Shown here piece by piece: positions 36,894-46,421 of a DNA stretch of 64,000 bases; the first letter of the stretch is position 1, and each line of letters opens with the position of its first letter. The DNA is taken from the NCBI RefSeq assembly GCF_016342265.1, contig NZ_JAEIOS010000013.1:310001-374000 (forward strand), written 5' to 3'. The position numbers and the translations under genes were made by a program. A model generated the notes under the pieces. The model was not told where the DNA came from. It made no database searches and saw only the letters and a list, made by a program, of their open reading frames with translations. This stretch comes from Corynebacterium meridianum (GTDB taxonomy: Bacteria; Actinomycetota; Actinomycetes; Mycobacteriales; Mycobacteriaceae).

Positions 36894-37307
36894 ATGGTCC
36901 GGGTGGAGCTGACCGACACGGCGCTCACGGTGCGGTTGCACTGGTGGGAGAAAGCCGTGGCGAGGCGCAGCGACCTGACCGTTCCCAGGCGGGCGATACT
37001 CTCGGCACGCCCGCTGCACAACGCCGCCGCGGCGGTGGAGAGACCCGCGGGATCGAGCCTCTCCGGAATCGCCATCAACGGAGTGACCCGCTCCGGCACA
37101 CTCACCGGACCGATGGCCCCCGGCGTTCGGGGCACCACCTCAACGTTCGCCGTCTGCCACGGCTCTGAACCGGGGATAGAGATCCTGCTCGACCACCCCA
37201 CGGTGCAGCGCATCGTGGTCGCCACCCCGGATGCCGACCAGCTCCTCGCCCGACTGAGCGTCGACCGGGAACCGGCGGGTGACCTGTACGGTACGCACTC
37301 CCCCTGA
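36894..37307 (+). CDS. Unknown small protein between hemC and hemD
   Basis: A 137-residue protein starting 2 bp after hemC, so co-transcribed. No signal or membrane helix. It opens with alternating beta-like residues (VRVELTDTALTVRLHWWEKA), has a basic centre (RRSDLTVPRRAILSARPL), a Gly-rich middle and IEILLDHPTVQRIVVATPDA. The pattern recalls a small PH-like or bacterial PH_2-type beta domain, but I cannot place it in a named family. Its location implies a link to tetrapyrrole synthesis or an envelope function carried with the operon. Confidence 0.65.
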   Translation: MVRVELTDTALTVRLHWWEKAVARRSDLTVPRRAILSARPLHNAAAAVERPAGSSLSGIAINGVTRSGTLTGPMAPGVRGTTSTFAVCHGSEPGIEILLDHPTVQRIVVATPDADQLLARLSVDREPAGDLYGTHSP

Positions 37308-37568
37308 ACGGCTCGCTGGTTTCCAACCCTGCCGCCTATGCTTTATCGTTGTCCTGGTATGCGCTCAACGCCAACGGGCCGCCACTGACGACGTGACCCG
37401 GGGTCCGCCCGGTCCACGTGTCCGTCCCACCCGACGTGGTGTCCGGCCCGGGCGTTGCGGTCGTACCGGGGTATCTGGCACCGACCCCGGACCAACAGTT
37501 TCTGTCCGTCACGTGCGGCGTCCAGCCGGGCCGCGCCCGAGAACCCGAGCCTTGAAGAAAAGACACAC

Positions 37569-39254
37569 ATGAGCATGGCCCATCCGGCCCCCGAGGCCCC
37601 GGAACCCACGACGGGAAATGTCATCTTCGTCGGCGCGGGTCCGGGTAATCCCGATCTCCTGACCGTCCGCGCCCGTGAGGTACTCAGCCACACGGCGATC
37701 GCGTTGACCGACCCAGGGGTCCTCGGAGGTGTCCGCGAGATCGTGGCCAGCGAACTCGCCGTCCCACAGGCGAAGCTCGACGCCGCGGACGAGGCCTATG
37801 CCCGGCAGTGTGCGGAGGCGAAGGCCGCCGGTGCGCGCCGCAAACCGCCGCGTCCACCTGCACCGACAGCCGCGGAGATCACCGAGATCACCGATGCCGC
37901 CCCGGAGGACGTGGCCAAGCTCCTCGCCGAAGGTGTCGCCGATGGTTCCGACGTCATCCGGCTCGTCGCCGGGAATCCGCTGACCAGTGATTCCGTACTC
38001 GCCGAGATCAACGCCGTCGCTGCAGCGGGCCTCGAGTTCCAGGTCGTCCCCGGTATGTCGGTCCCCTCGACGGTTCCCGCCTTCGCCGGTATCGCCCTGG
38101 GCTCGACCTACACGGAGACCGACATCACCCGCGGCGACGTCGACTGGGCCCAGCTCGCCACCGCGCCGCAACCGCTCGTGCTGCAGGCAACCCGGGACCA
38201 ACTGGTGACCGTCGCGAACGAACTCCTCGAACGGGGCATGTCCCCGCAGACACCGGTCTCGGTCACCGTGCACGGAACGACCCGGTTGCAGCGCACCCAC
38301 GACACCACCCTGTCCACCCTGGGCAAACTCGACGGAGAGCTCCCCGGCCAGCTCGTCGTCTCCCTCGGTACCTCGGTGGACGACCGCTCGAAGTACTCCT
38401 GGTGGGAGAACAGACCGCTCTACGGATGGCGGGTTCTCGTGCCCCGTGCCAAGGAGCAGGCCGCACCGATGTCGACCCGACTCGCCAGCCACGGAGCCAT
38501 CCCACAGGAGGTGCCCACGATCTCCGTGGAGCCGCCCCGCAACCCGGCGCAGATGGAACGCGCCGTCAAGGGCATCGTCGAGGGCCGCTACCAGTGGATC
38601 GTGCTGACATCGGTCAACGCGGTGAAGGCACTGTGGTCGAAGATGGCTGATTTCGGTCTCGACGCCCGCTCATTCGCGGGTGTCCGGATCGCCGCCGTCG
38701 GACACAAGACCGCTGCCGCGATCCGGGACCTGGGTATCACCCCGGAGCTCACCCCGCGGGCCAACAACCAGAACGCCGCCGGTCTGGTCGAGGTGTTCCC
38801 CGACTACGACTCCGATCTCGACCCCGTCGGCAGGGTCCTGCTGCCGCGCGCCGACATCGCGACGGAGACCCTCGTCGAGGGGCTGGTGGAACTCGGATGG
38901 GAGGTCGACGACATCGTCGCCTACCGAACGGTCCGGGCTGCCCCACCCAGCGCCGAGATCCGGGAGATGATCAAGTCCGGCGGTTTCGACGCCGTCTGCT
39001 TCACCTCCTCGTCCACCGTGCGCAACCTCGTCGGCATCGCGGGCAAACCCCACCAGCGGACGATCATCGCCTGCATCGGCCCGATGGCCGCAGCCACCGC
39101 CGCGGAGATGGGGCTCCGGGTCGATGTCCAGCCGGAGGTCGCCGGGGTCGCCGAGCTCGTCGATGCACTGGCCGCCCACGTCGCGGCGCTGCGGGCCGCG
39201 GGGCAGCTGCCGCCCCCGCGCAAGAAGCGTCGCTCGCGGCGGACGAACTCCTGA
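37569..39254 (+). CDS. hemD: Fused uroporphyrinogen-III C-methyltransferase-like / uroporphyrinogen-III synthase
   Basis: A 561-residue fusion. Residues 15-250 resemble SAM uroporphyrinogen-III methyltransferases (VIFVGAGPGNPDLLTVRARE, VIRLVAGNPLTSDSVLAEIN, VVPGMSVPSTVPAFAGIALG). Residues 280-540 are uroporphyrinogen-III synthase (WRVLVPRAKEQAAPMSTRLA, VLTSVNAVKALWSKM, FTSSSTVRNLVGI), which closes the tetrapyrrole ring. Actinobacteria commonly carry this fusion. The GGDP loop of active methyltransferases reads AGNP here, so the first domain may be weak or inactive. I start at ATG 37569. A 260-bp gap upstream contains TATGCT, so it may have its own promoter. Confidence 0.92.
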   Translation: MSMAHPAPEAPEPTTGNVIFVGAGPGNPDLLTVRAREVLSHTAIALTDPGVLGGVREIVASELAVPQAKLDAADEAYARQCAEAKAAGARRKPPRPPAPTAAEITEITDAAPEDVAKLLAEGVADGSDVIRLVAGNPLTSDSVLAEINAVAAAGLEFQVVPGMSVPSTVPAFAGIALGSTYTETDITRGDVDWAQLATAPQPLVLQATRDQLVTVANELLERGMSPQTPVSVTVHGTTRLQRTHDTTLSTLGKLDGELPGQLVVSLGTSVDDRSKYSWWENRPLYGWRVLVPRAKEQAAPMSTRLASHGAIPQEVPTISVEPPRNPAQMERAVKGIVEGRYQWIVLTSVNAVKALWSKMADFGLDARSFAGVRIAAVGHKTAAAIRDLGITPELTPRANNQNAAGLVEVFPDYDSDLDPVGRVLLPRADIATETLVEGLVELGWEVDDIVAYRTVRAAPPSAEIREMIKSGGFDAVCFTSSSTVRNLVGIAGKPHQRTIIACIGPMAAATAAEMGLRVDVQPEVAGVAELVDALAAHVAALRAAGQLPPPRKKRRSRRTNS

Positions 39255-39267
39255 TCCCACCCGCACC

Positions 39268-39283
39268 GGGCCATGCATGGCCC
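39268..39283. repeat. Palindrome between hemD and hemB
   Basis: GGGCCATGCATGGCCC is a perfect 16-bp palindrome 13 bp past the hemD stop, flanked by CCCACC/GGTGGG that extend the stem with mismatches. It could act as a weak terminator or processing site. Confidence 0.5.
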
Positions 39284-39355
39284 GCAGGTGGGGGAGTAGG
39301 ACAGTAGGTGAGTCCCCTTCCCACACCCGCAAACCCTCCGAGAGGTCTGTTTCCC

Positions 39356-40369
39356 GTGACTGTTTCTTCCCGTCCGGTCCGCCGCCCACGGCGCCTGCGC
39401 ACGAGTCCTGCGATGCGTGAGCTGGTCGCCGAGAACACGCTCCGCCCCGCGGACTTCATTCTCCCGATGTTCATCGCCGACGGCATCGACGAACCCAACC
39501 CCATCGGTTCCATGCCCGGGGTCGTGCAGCACACCACCGGTTCGCTCCTCGACGCGGTCGCGGAGGCCCGCGACGCGGGCATCCGCTGCATCGACCTGTT
39601 CGGGGTCCCCCGACCCGGGGACAAGGATGCCACCGGCTCCGTCGCCTGGCGGGCAGACGGCATCCTCAACCGGGGGGTCACCGCGGTCCGCGAACGTTTC
39701 GGCGACGAGATCCTCGTCATGGCCGACACCTGTCTCGATGAATTCACCGACCACGGGCACTGCGGTGTCCTCGCCGAGGACCGTTCGGGGCACACGATCG
39801 TCGACAATGACGCCACCGTTGAGCTGTACCGGAGGATGGCGGTATCCCAGGCGGAGGCCGGGGCCCACATCGTCAGCCCCTCCGGGATGATGGACGGCCA
39901 GGTCGCCGCGATCCGTGAGGCTCTCGACGACGCCGGTCACGGAGATGTCGCGATCATGGCATACTCCGCGAAGTACGCCTCCGCCTTCTTCGGACCTTTC
40001 CGGGAAGCCGTCGGTTCGTCCCTCGACGGCGACCGACGCGCCTATCAGCAGGATCCCGCCAACTTCCGGGAGTCCCTCCTGGAGGTCGAGCTCGACATCG
40101 ACGAGGGTGCCGACTTCGTCATGGTCAAGCCGGCGTTGCCGTACCTCGACGTCCTGCGCGCGGTGGCCGACACCTCACCGGTGCCGGTGGCCGCCTACCA
40201 GGTGTCCGGTGAGTACGCGATGATCAAGGCCGCGGGTGCGAACGGCTGGGTCGACGCGGATGCCGTCATGATGGAGTCGTTGACGTCCATCAAGCGAGCG
40301 GGGGCCGACCAGATCCTCACCTATTTCGCGGTGGACGCGGCCCGCAGACTGCAGGAAACCAGAGGCTAG
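39356..40369 (+). CDS. hemB: Delta-aminolevulinic acid dehydratase (porphobilinogen synthase)
   Basis: A 337-residue enzyme condensing two 5-aminolevulinates. The start region is [20 protein letters not shown]. The metal loop is [15 protein letters not shown], with Cys at the first and third ligand positions but Asp at the second. The two Schiff-base lysines are in [17 protein letters not shown] and [17 protein letters not shown] 39356 is chosen to match family N-termini; upstream codons are unsupported. It lies in the hemC-hemD-hemB order. Confidence 0.95.
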   Translation: MTVSSRPVRRPRRLRTSPAMRELVAENTLRPADFILPMFIADGIDEPNPIGSMPGVVQHTTGSLLDAVAEARDAGIRCIDLFGVPRPGDKDATGSVAWRADGILNRGVTAVRERFGDEILVMADTCLDEFTDHGHCGVLAEDRSGHTIVDNDATVELYRRMAVSQAEAGAHIVSPSGMMDGQVAAIREALDDAGHGDVAIMAYSAKYASAFFGPFREAVGSSLDGDRRAYQQDPANFRESLLEVELDIDEGADFVMVKPALPYLDVLRAVADTSPVPVAAYQVSGEYAMIKAAGANGWVDADAVMMESLTSIKRAGADQILTYFAVDAARRLQETRG

Positions 40370-40525
40370 GTGGGCGGATACCGTCCCCCGACGCATGTCC
40401 CGTTCCCATCGGCAACTACCGTGGGGAGCAATCGTTCCGCAGGATCCCCGGCACCGTCGGTCACCGACGGCAACCGGGTTCCACCGACCGACCCAGAACA
40501 CAATCCCCGACGACAGGACACCCGT

Positions 40526-41074
40526 ATGACGCAGCAGCCCGGGCGACCCCACGAGAAACCGTCCCCAACCATCCCGGAATCCGCGCGACTCGCGGTCCAG
40601 CTGTGGTGGGCCATGATGGTCCTCGAGATCAGCCACCAGGTGTTCAACGTTGTGATCAGTCTCATCGACCCCTCCGAGGTCAAGGCCAACGCGGATTTCG
40701 GCGACACCGCCGGAGTCCCCGTGGACGCGGTGATCACCGTCGCCATCATCATGGCCGGTGTGCTGGGTATCGGCATCATGGTCATCCTCGGGTTCGCCGT
40801 GTACGGTTACGCCCGCAACAGCGACCGGAAGTGGTTGCGTACGCTGCTGGTGTTCTTCAGCGTCTACTTCGCGATCCGGGCGGTGGTCGTGTTCACGACG
40901 AGCCCCACAGGCACCGCTGTACCGACCGCGCTGTATGTCGTCGACGGGAGTCTGCAGATACTCGCGGCGGTCGCGGGTGTCCTCGGCCTGATCTTCAGCC
41001 GCCGTCCCGATGCCGTTGAGTGGCAGGAGAAGAACGACGGTGCCGGGAAGGAGCCGGGGACTCCGGGACAGTAA
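40526..41074 (+). CDS. Four-helix membrane protein downstream of hemB
   Basis: A 182-residue protein with a polar Pro-rich start, then about four hydrophobic segments: LWWAMMVLEISHQVFNVVIS, VDAVITVAIIMAGVLGIGIM, TLLVFFSVYFAIRAVVVF and LYVVDGSLQILAAVAGVLGL, with a polar tail. Mycobacteria have a membrane protein of the same length right after hemB (Rv0513, from memory). Function unknown; it sits between hemB and the P-type ATPase-like gene and is likely co-expressed with them. Confidence 0.8.
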   Translation: MTQQPGRPHEKPSPTIPESARLAVQLWWAMMVLEISHQVFNVVISLIDPSEVKANADFGDTAGVPVDAVITVAIIMAGVLGIGIMVILGFAVYGYARNSDRKWLRTLLVFFSVYFAIRAVVVFTTSPTGTAVPTALYVVDGSLQILAAVAGVLGLIFSRRPDAVEWQEKNDGAGKEPGTPGQ

Positions 41075-41183
41075 CCGGGAAAACCCGTGATCCGCACGCC
41101 GATCCGGGTAGATTCGAACACCGAGGACCGTTCCACCCGGCGCGCCGGGTGTGTCCACCTTCCGACCGACACCAGGGAAAACC

Positions 41184-43856
41184 GTGACGCCGAAAAAGGA
41201 TGACCCCACGACCGCCGACAACCCGATTCCCGAGGTCTTCGTCCAGGACAGCACCCCGGAGGAACTGAAGGAATCGGAGCGGCAGGTCGCCGAGGCGATC
41301 GCCGACGCGAAAGAGGCCGCCCGCATGGCAGGCCTCGGCGCCCGCAACGGGGACGAATCACTCCAGCTGCGACTCGCCCGTCGGTCCGGTGGCGGGTGGA
41401 CCTCCTTCGCCCTCGAACTCGAGGGCGTGAAGTCCGCCGTGCACGTCACCGAGATCCAGCGCGCCCTCAACGACATCGAGGGAGTTCGCGCCAGCGTGAT
41501 CTACCCGACGTCGACCGCGTGGGTGACCGTCCCGGACGACGTGAACCCGGAGGAGTTGATCCGCAGGCTCTCGGAGGTGGGGGTCAAGGCTTATCTGACC
41601 CGCTCATCCCTCCGGAGGCGCGCGGAGCGCCTCGAGATAGCCAACCGGCGGAAACGCCTCGCCCAGCACCGGCACTCCCGCTCGGGGCTGTCCATCCGGG
41701 GTCTCGGTCGTCGCCCCGGCCCGCGGACCCCCCGAGAGGTCGACCAGGACTCCCGGGACAAGGGACGCCTCCGGTCGGACGTCCGGACCCTCCCGCGGGA
41801 GGCGGAGCCCACCGATGTGCTCTTCACCGCACGGGCACTGCTCACACCGCTCCGGTTCATCGTCAGCCTCGCACTGACCATCCCCGTTCTCGTGATGAAC
41901 TACTACCGGGAACTGCAGTTCGACTACTGGCAGTGGGTGTGTCTCGCGCTCGCGACGCCCGTGGTGCTCTGGGGCGCATGGCCGTTCCACCGGGCGATGG
42001 TCGCCGGTCTGCGCCGGGGTATGTCGGCCCTGGACGCCGCGAGCTCTGTGGCGATCATCTCCGCCTACCTGTGGTCGATCATGATGCTTTCGTTCACGAA
42101 AGCCGGCGACGTCGGGTGGACGTCATCCCCCGAATGGCTTGCGGTCAACCACTCCATCTTCTCCTCCGGCGAACTCTTCCTCGACGTCGCGTGCGGGTCG
42201 ACGGTTCTGCTTCTGGCCGGACGCCTGGCCACCAGGTCCGGCAGAAACTCCCTCCTCGACGAGGAGGGCCAGAACATCGAGTCCGCCGTGTCCGAGGTCA
42301 CCGTCGTGCGGAAGAACATGCGCAGCGGAAAACCGGTGAAGAAGGCCATTCCTCTCCAGGAGATCCGTGTCGGGGACGACATCATCGTTCCCACCGGAGA
42401 GGTCATCCCGTCCGACGGGCGGGTCATCGGCGGCGCGTCGACCATCGTGCCCGGCCTCATCGGTGGCGGCCGGGAGACGCTCGACGTCAAGGTCAACAGC
42501 GACGTCTACGCCGGCGGCATGAACCTCGGTGGACCCCTGAAGATCCGCGTGCAGCGCACCGGCTCCCGGACCCGTCTGGCCAGCATGCACCGGTGGATCG
42601 CGGAGGCATCCCAGTACCAGAACCGCTCCGCGCAGCTGGCAACCCGCTCCGCATCGCTGCTCGTGCCCTGGGCACTCAGCCTCGCCACCCTGGACTTCTT
42701 CCTGTGGTGGCTGATCAGCGGAAACCTGAATGCCGCATTCGCCACGGGCCTCGCCATGCTCGCCTGCGTCGGCCCCGTCGCACTGGCGCTGTCCACCCCG
42801 ATCGCCATGCGCCTGGGCATCGAGACCTCCGCCCGGCGCGGCGTACTCATGCGCAACGCCGAGACCATGCGCCAACTCGACGAGGTCACCACCGTCATCT
42901 TCAACCGGGTGGGGACCCTCGCGAAGGGTGAGATGGCGCTCGAGACCATCACCACCGAGATGGGGGAGAACCCGGAGCTGGTGCTCCGCGTCGCCGGTGC
43001 GCTCGCCATGGAGAGCGACCACCCGGTGTCCAAGGCGCTCGTCCGGGCCGCGCGTGAGGCACGTGACTCGGGTGCCGGTGGCGACGAGGTCCCGCACTGG
43101 ATCGAGGTCAATCACGTCCGGATCACCGACGGCGGCAACTTCTCCGGCCAGGTCGAGATCCCGATCCCCGACTCCGACGGCAACCTCGAGATGCGGACGG
43201 TCGACGCGGTGCTGTGGCGCCCGCGGGACCTGTCGGAGCTCGACGGTCGACTGGCGACCGCCTCCGTCGCCGGCGGCACCCCGCTGGTCGTCAGCTGGAA
43301 GGGAAAGGCCCGCGGCGTCATCACCCTCTACGACAAGGTCAAGGATGACGCGATCGACGCCGTCGCGGAGCTGGAGAACCTCGGTCTGGAGACGATGATG
43401 CTGACCCGGGACACCTATCCCGTCGCGCGTCGGTTCGCCGACAACCTCGGCATCTCGAAGGTGCTGGCGGGCATCGCCCCGGGCAAGAAGGACATCGCGG
43501 TGCGCAGCGTCCACGCACGCGGGGAGACCGTCGCGATGGTCGGCGACACCTCCGTCCTCGGCTGCCTCCGGGTCGCGGACATCGGGGTGCTCATGGGGTC
43601 GGCCGACGACCTCGACCACGACGAGGCCGACGTCGTTCTCCTGCGGGACGACGTCGAGACCGTGCCCGAGATGATCGTCCTGTCCCGTCGGGTGTCGGCC
43701 CTCGCGGACCGCAACATCATCCTCGCCTGGACCTACAACGGGATCGCGATGGCCGCCGCGGCCGCGGGTGTCCTGCACCCGATGGCGGCGACCGTCCTCA
43801 TGATCGCCTCCTCACTCATCATCGAGTACCGCTCACAGCGGGTGCGGAAGTTCTAG
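41184..43856 (+). CDS. P-type ATPase homologue with degenerate catalytic motifs
   Basis: An 890-residue protein with P1B-type (heavy-metal) architecture. Residues about 55-125 resemble an HMA domain (EGVKSAVHVTEIQRALNDIE) but lack CxxC. Membrane helices and an actuator domain with PTGEVIPSDG (TGE at 404-406) follow. The metal-site CPC reads CVGP (528-531). The phosphorylation motif DKTGT reads NRVGT, with Asn574 at the Asp position, and the hinge GDGxND reads GDTSVLG near 788. The ATP-binding HP motif (ESDHPVSKALV) remains. It is thus probably not an active pump. I prefer GTG 41184 behind AGGGAAA; GTG 41151 would add 11 residues. It lies in the hemB-hemE interval. Confidence 0.85.
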   Translation: MTPKKDDPTTADNPIPEVFVQDSTPEELKESERQVAEAIADAKEAARMAGLGARNGDESLQLRLARRSGGGWTSFALELEGVKSAVHVTEIQRALNDIEGVRASVIYPTSTAWVTVPDDVNPEELIRRLSEVGVKAYLTRSSLRRRAERLEIANRRKRLAQHRHSRSGLSIRGLGRRPGPRTPREVDQDSRDKGRLRSDVRTLPREAEPTDVLFTARALLTPLRFIVSLALTIPVLVMNYYRELQFDYWQWVCLALATPVVLWGAWPFHRAMVAGLRRGMSALDAASSVAIISAYLWSIMMLSFTKAGDVGWTSSPEWLAVNHSIFSSGELFLDVACGSTVLLLAGRLATRSGRNSLLDEEGQNIESAVSEVTVVRKNMRSGKPVKKAIPLQEIRVGDDIIVPTGEVIPSDGRVIGGASTIVPGLIGGGRETLDVKVNSDVYAGGMNLGGPLKIRVQRTGSRTRLASMHRWIAEASQYQNRSAQLATRSASLLVPWALSLATLDFFLWWLISGNLNAAFATGLAMLACVGPVALALSTPIAMRLGIETSARRGVLMRNAETMRQLDEVTTVIFNRVGTLAKGEMALETITTEMGENPELVLRVAGALAMESDHPVSKALVRAAREARDSGAGGDEVPHWIEVNHVRITDGGNFSGQVEIPIPDSDGNLEMRTVDAVLWRPRDLSELDGRLATASVAGGTPLVVSWKGKARGVITLYDKVKDDAIDAVAELENLGLETMMLTRDTYPVARRFADNLGISKVLAGIAPGKKDIAVRSVHARGETVAMVGDTSVLGCLRVADIGVLMGSADDLDHDEADVVLLRDDVETVPEMIVLSRRVSALADRNIILAWTYNGIAMAAAAAGVLHPMAATVLMIASSLIIEYRSQRVRKF

Positions 43857-43881
43857 CGGCCTCACCCCACCGGCGTCGGGG

Positions 43882-45048
43882 TCAGCCCTCCGCGAGCGCC
43901 GCAGCCTGCACCGCGGTGCTCACAGCGGGTGCGACCCGCGCATCGAGCGGCGAGGGGACGATGTACTCGGGGTCGAGACGCTCCGCCGCGATGTCCGCGA
44001 TGGCCCTCGAGGCCGCGAGTTTCATCGCCGGGGTGATCCCCGTGGCCCGGGCGGCGAGCGCCCCCTGGAAGATGCCGGGGAAGGCGAGCACGTTGTTGAT
44101 CTGGTTCGGCAGGTCGCTGCGTCCGGTGGCGACAACCGCTCCGTAGCGGTACGCGAGCTCCGGGGTGATCTCCGGATCCGGGTTGGCCAGGGAGAACAGG
44201 ATGGGTTCCGGAGCCATGAGTTTGAGTGCGTCCTCACCGACGTGCCCACGGGACAGTCCGATGAAGGTGTCCGCCCCGGTGAGAGCCTCGGCCACACCGC
44301 CCGAGACACGGCGGGGGTTGGTGATGCGCGCGAGCTCCTGCTTCACGGAATTCAACGGGGTGCGGTCGGGATGGATGATCCCCCTCGAATCCAGCATCAC
44401 GATGTCCCGGATACCCGCGTGGATGAGCATCTTCGCGCACGCGACGCCCGCGGCGCCGGCCCCGGAGATGACGACCTTCAGGTCCCTGAGCTTCCGGTCC
44501 AGGAGCGTGCACGCGTTACGCAGTGCGGCGGTGATCACGATGGCCGTGCCGTGCTGGTCGTCGTGCATCACGGGGATGTCGAGGGCCTCGATCAGGCGAC
44601 GTTCCAGCTCGAAACAGCGCGGTGCGGAGATGTCCTCCAGGTTGATCGCGCCGAACGACGGGGCGATCGCCACGATTGTGGCGAACAGCTCGTCCACGTC
44701 GGTGGTGTCCAGCACGATGGGCACCGCGTTGAGCCCGGCGAACCGCCCGAACAGCTGCGCCTTACCCTCCATGACCGGCAACGCGGCTCGCGCGCCGATG
44801 TCCCCCAACCCCAGAACCGCACTCCCGTCCGAGATCACCGCGACGTTGCGGCCGGCCCACGTGTAGTCGTGGGAGAGCTCGGGATCCTCCCGGATCGCCT
44901 CGCACACCCGGGCCACACCGGGGGTGTAGGCGATGGACAGATCGTGGACGCTGTCCAGGGGCCGGCGGGACATCGTCCCGATCTTGCCGCCCTCGTGCGC
45001 CGCGAAGATCTCGGCGTCGGTCAGTGTCGCTGGATGGTGGTCGCTCAT
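43882..45048 (-). CDS. malE: Malic enzyme
   Basis: A 388-residue enzyme decarboxylating malate to pyruvate with NAD(P). YTPGVARVCEAI, the Lys in GKAQLFGRFAG, the metal site DDQHGTAIVITAALRNA and the nucleotide-binding VISGAGAAGVACAKMLIHAG are in order. Length equals the short bacterial malic enzyme of C. glutamicum. Cofactor preference is not readable by eye, though corynebacterial MalE is NADP-linked. It runs against the flanking hem genes and lies between the P-type ATPase homologue and hemE, so it looks inserted into the heme locus. Confidence 0.93.
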   Translation of the reverse strand: MSDHHPATLTDAEIFAAHEGGKIGTMSRRPLDSVHDLSIAYTPGVARVCEAIREDPELSHDYTWAGRNVAVISDGSAVLGLGDIGARAALPVMEGKAQLFGRFAGLNAVPIVLDTTDVDELFATIVAIAPSFGAINLEDISAPRCFELERRLIEALDIPVMHDDQHGTAIVITAALRNACTLLDRKLRDLKVVISGAGAAGVACAKMLIHAGIRDIVMLDSRGIIHPDRTPLNSVKQELARITNPRRVSGGVAEALTGADTFIGLSRGHVGEDALKLMAPEPILFSLANPDPEITPELAYRYGAVVATGRSDLPNQINNVLAFPGIFQGALAARATGITPAMKLAASRAIADIAAERLDPEYIVPSPLDARVAPAVSTAVQAAALAEG

Positions 45049-45226
45049 GGCTGGGTCCTCTACGATCCTCTGGCGGGGGAAATAAACGTGACGTCACCAT
45101 TTAAACCTCCCAGGGGCGTGAAGGGGGGTGTTTCCCGTGCGGAGTGTGAGCGCATTCATACCTCCGCCCGGCCGCCGGGCCGGCCCGTCTGGCCTTCGGG
45201 AGAGAGGGTCAGGCAGGATGGGACGC

Positions 45227-46300
45227 ATGACAGCATCCACCCCGGCGGCCCGCCGCACGCTCGACAACGCCCCCTTCCTCGACGCCGCCGCCGGCCGGAC
45301 CCCCTCCCGTCCGCCGGTGTGGTTCATGCGCCAGGCGGGACGCTCGCTGCCGGAGTACCGGAAGGTCCGCGAGGGCATCGCGATGCTGGACTCCTGCTTC
45401 ATGCCGGATCTTCTCGCCGAGATCACCATGCAGCCCGTCCGCAGGCACGACGTCGACGCGGCGATCCTGTTCTCCGACATCGTCGTTCCGCTCAAGGCCG
45501 CCGGCGTCGACGTGGAGATCGTCCCGGGCCGTGGCCCGGTGGTGGCACACCCGATCCGCAGTCGCGCGGACGTCGACGCGCTCCCGATCCTGGACCACGA
45601 GGTCGAACCCGTCGCCGCCGGCATCGACCTCATCCTGGATGAACTGACCGACACCCAGGCACTCATCGGCTTCGTCGGTGCGCCCTTCACCCTCGCGAGC
45701 TACCTCGTCGAAGGTGGGCCCAGCAAGAACCACCAGGTCACCAAGGCGATGATGCACGCCGACCCCGACACCTGGCACGCGCTCATGCGCCGCATCGTGC
45801 CCACGGTCACCGCCTTCCTCCGCACCCAGGTCACCGCCGGAATCGACGCCATGCAGCTGTTCGACTCCTGGGCTGGATTCCTCACCGAACGCGACTACCG
45901 GGACCACGTCCTGCCGTACTCGACCGAGATCCTGGCGAGCATCGCCGGGGAGATCCCGCGCATCCACTTCGGCGTCACCACCGGCGAACTACTCGGTTCC
46001 ATGGCGGAGGCCGGCAGTGAGGTCATGGGCGTCGACTGGCGTGTACCCCTCGACGAGGCCGCCCGCCGCATCCACGCCACCGCCGGACCGAAGGTCCTGC
46101 AGGGCAACCTCGACCCCGCCCTCCTGTTCGCCGGGGAGCAGGTCGTCGAACGGGAGATCACCCGAATCCGGGCCGAAGCCACCGCCGCGATCTCCGCCGG
46201 GGACGCCACCGGACACATCTTCAATCTCGGACACGGAGTGCTCCCGGACACCGACCCCGACGCGATCACCGCCGCCGTCGCCGCGATCCACGCCGGATAG
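45227..46300 (+). CDS. hemE: Uroporphyrinogen decarboxylase
   Basis: A 357-residue enzyme converting uroporphyrinogen III to coproporphyrinogen III. The diagnostic PVWFMRQAGRSLPEYRKVRE lies near residues 27-46. ILFSDIVVPLKAAGVDVEIV, GFVGAPFTLASYLVEGGPSK and LFDSWAGFLTERDYR follow. I choose the ATG at 45227, preceded by AGGATGGGA; ATG 45218 would add MGR. It is divergent from malE and leads hemE-hemY. Confidence 0.95.
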   Translation: MTASTPAARRTLDNAPFLDAAAGRTPSRPPVWFMRQAGRSLPEYRKVREGIAMLDSCFMPDLLAEITMQPVRRHDVDAAILFSDIVVPLKAAGVDVEIVPGRGPVVAHPIRSRADVDALPILDHEVEPVAAGIDLILDELTDTQALIGFVGAPFTLASYLVEGGPSKNHQVTKAMMHADPDTWHALMRRIVPTVTAFLRTQVTAGIDAMQLFDSWAGFLTERDYRDHVLPYSTEILASIAGEIPRIHFGVTTGELLGSMAEAGSEVMGVDWRVPLDEAARRIHATAGPKVLQGNLDPALLFAGEQVVEREITRIRAEATAAISAGDATGHIFNLGHGVLPDTDPDAITAAVAAIHAG

Positions 46301-46421
46301 AAAAGACGCTCGCTCCACACGCCACGAGCCGCGGGAACCGTGGCGCGCCGGGGTACTAGGCTTGGGCGGGAAACACCCGAACACCAACCAGCACCCTTCC
46401 CACAGGAGCACTGTCTAACCC

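Noticed and set aside
39716..39776. HemB metal loop with Asp in place of the middle Cys as a novelty
   Set aside because: As far as I recall, actinobacterial HemB proteins share this CxD...C pattern, so it is a lineage trait rather than an oddity of this genome.
42123..43778. 551-codon minus-strand frame opposite the P-type ATPase homologue
   Set aside because: Antisense shadow of a real coding region with no recognisable motif.
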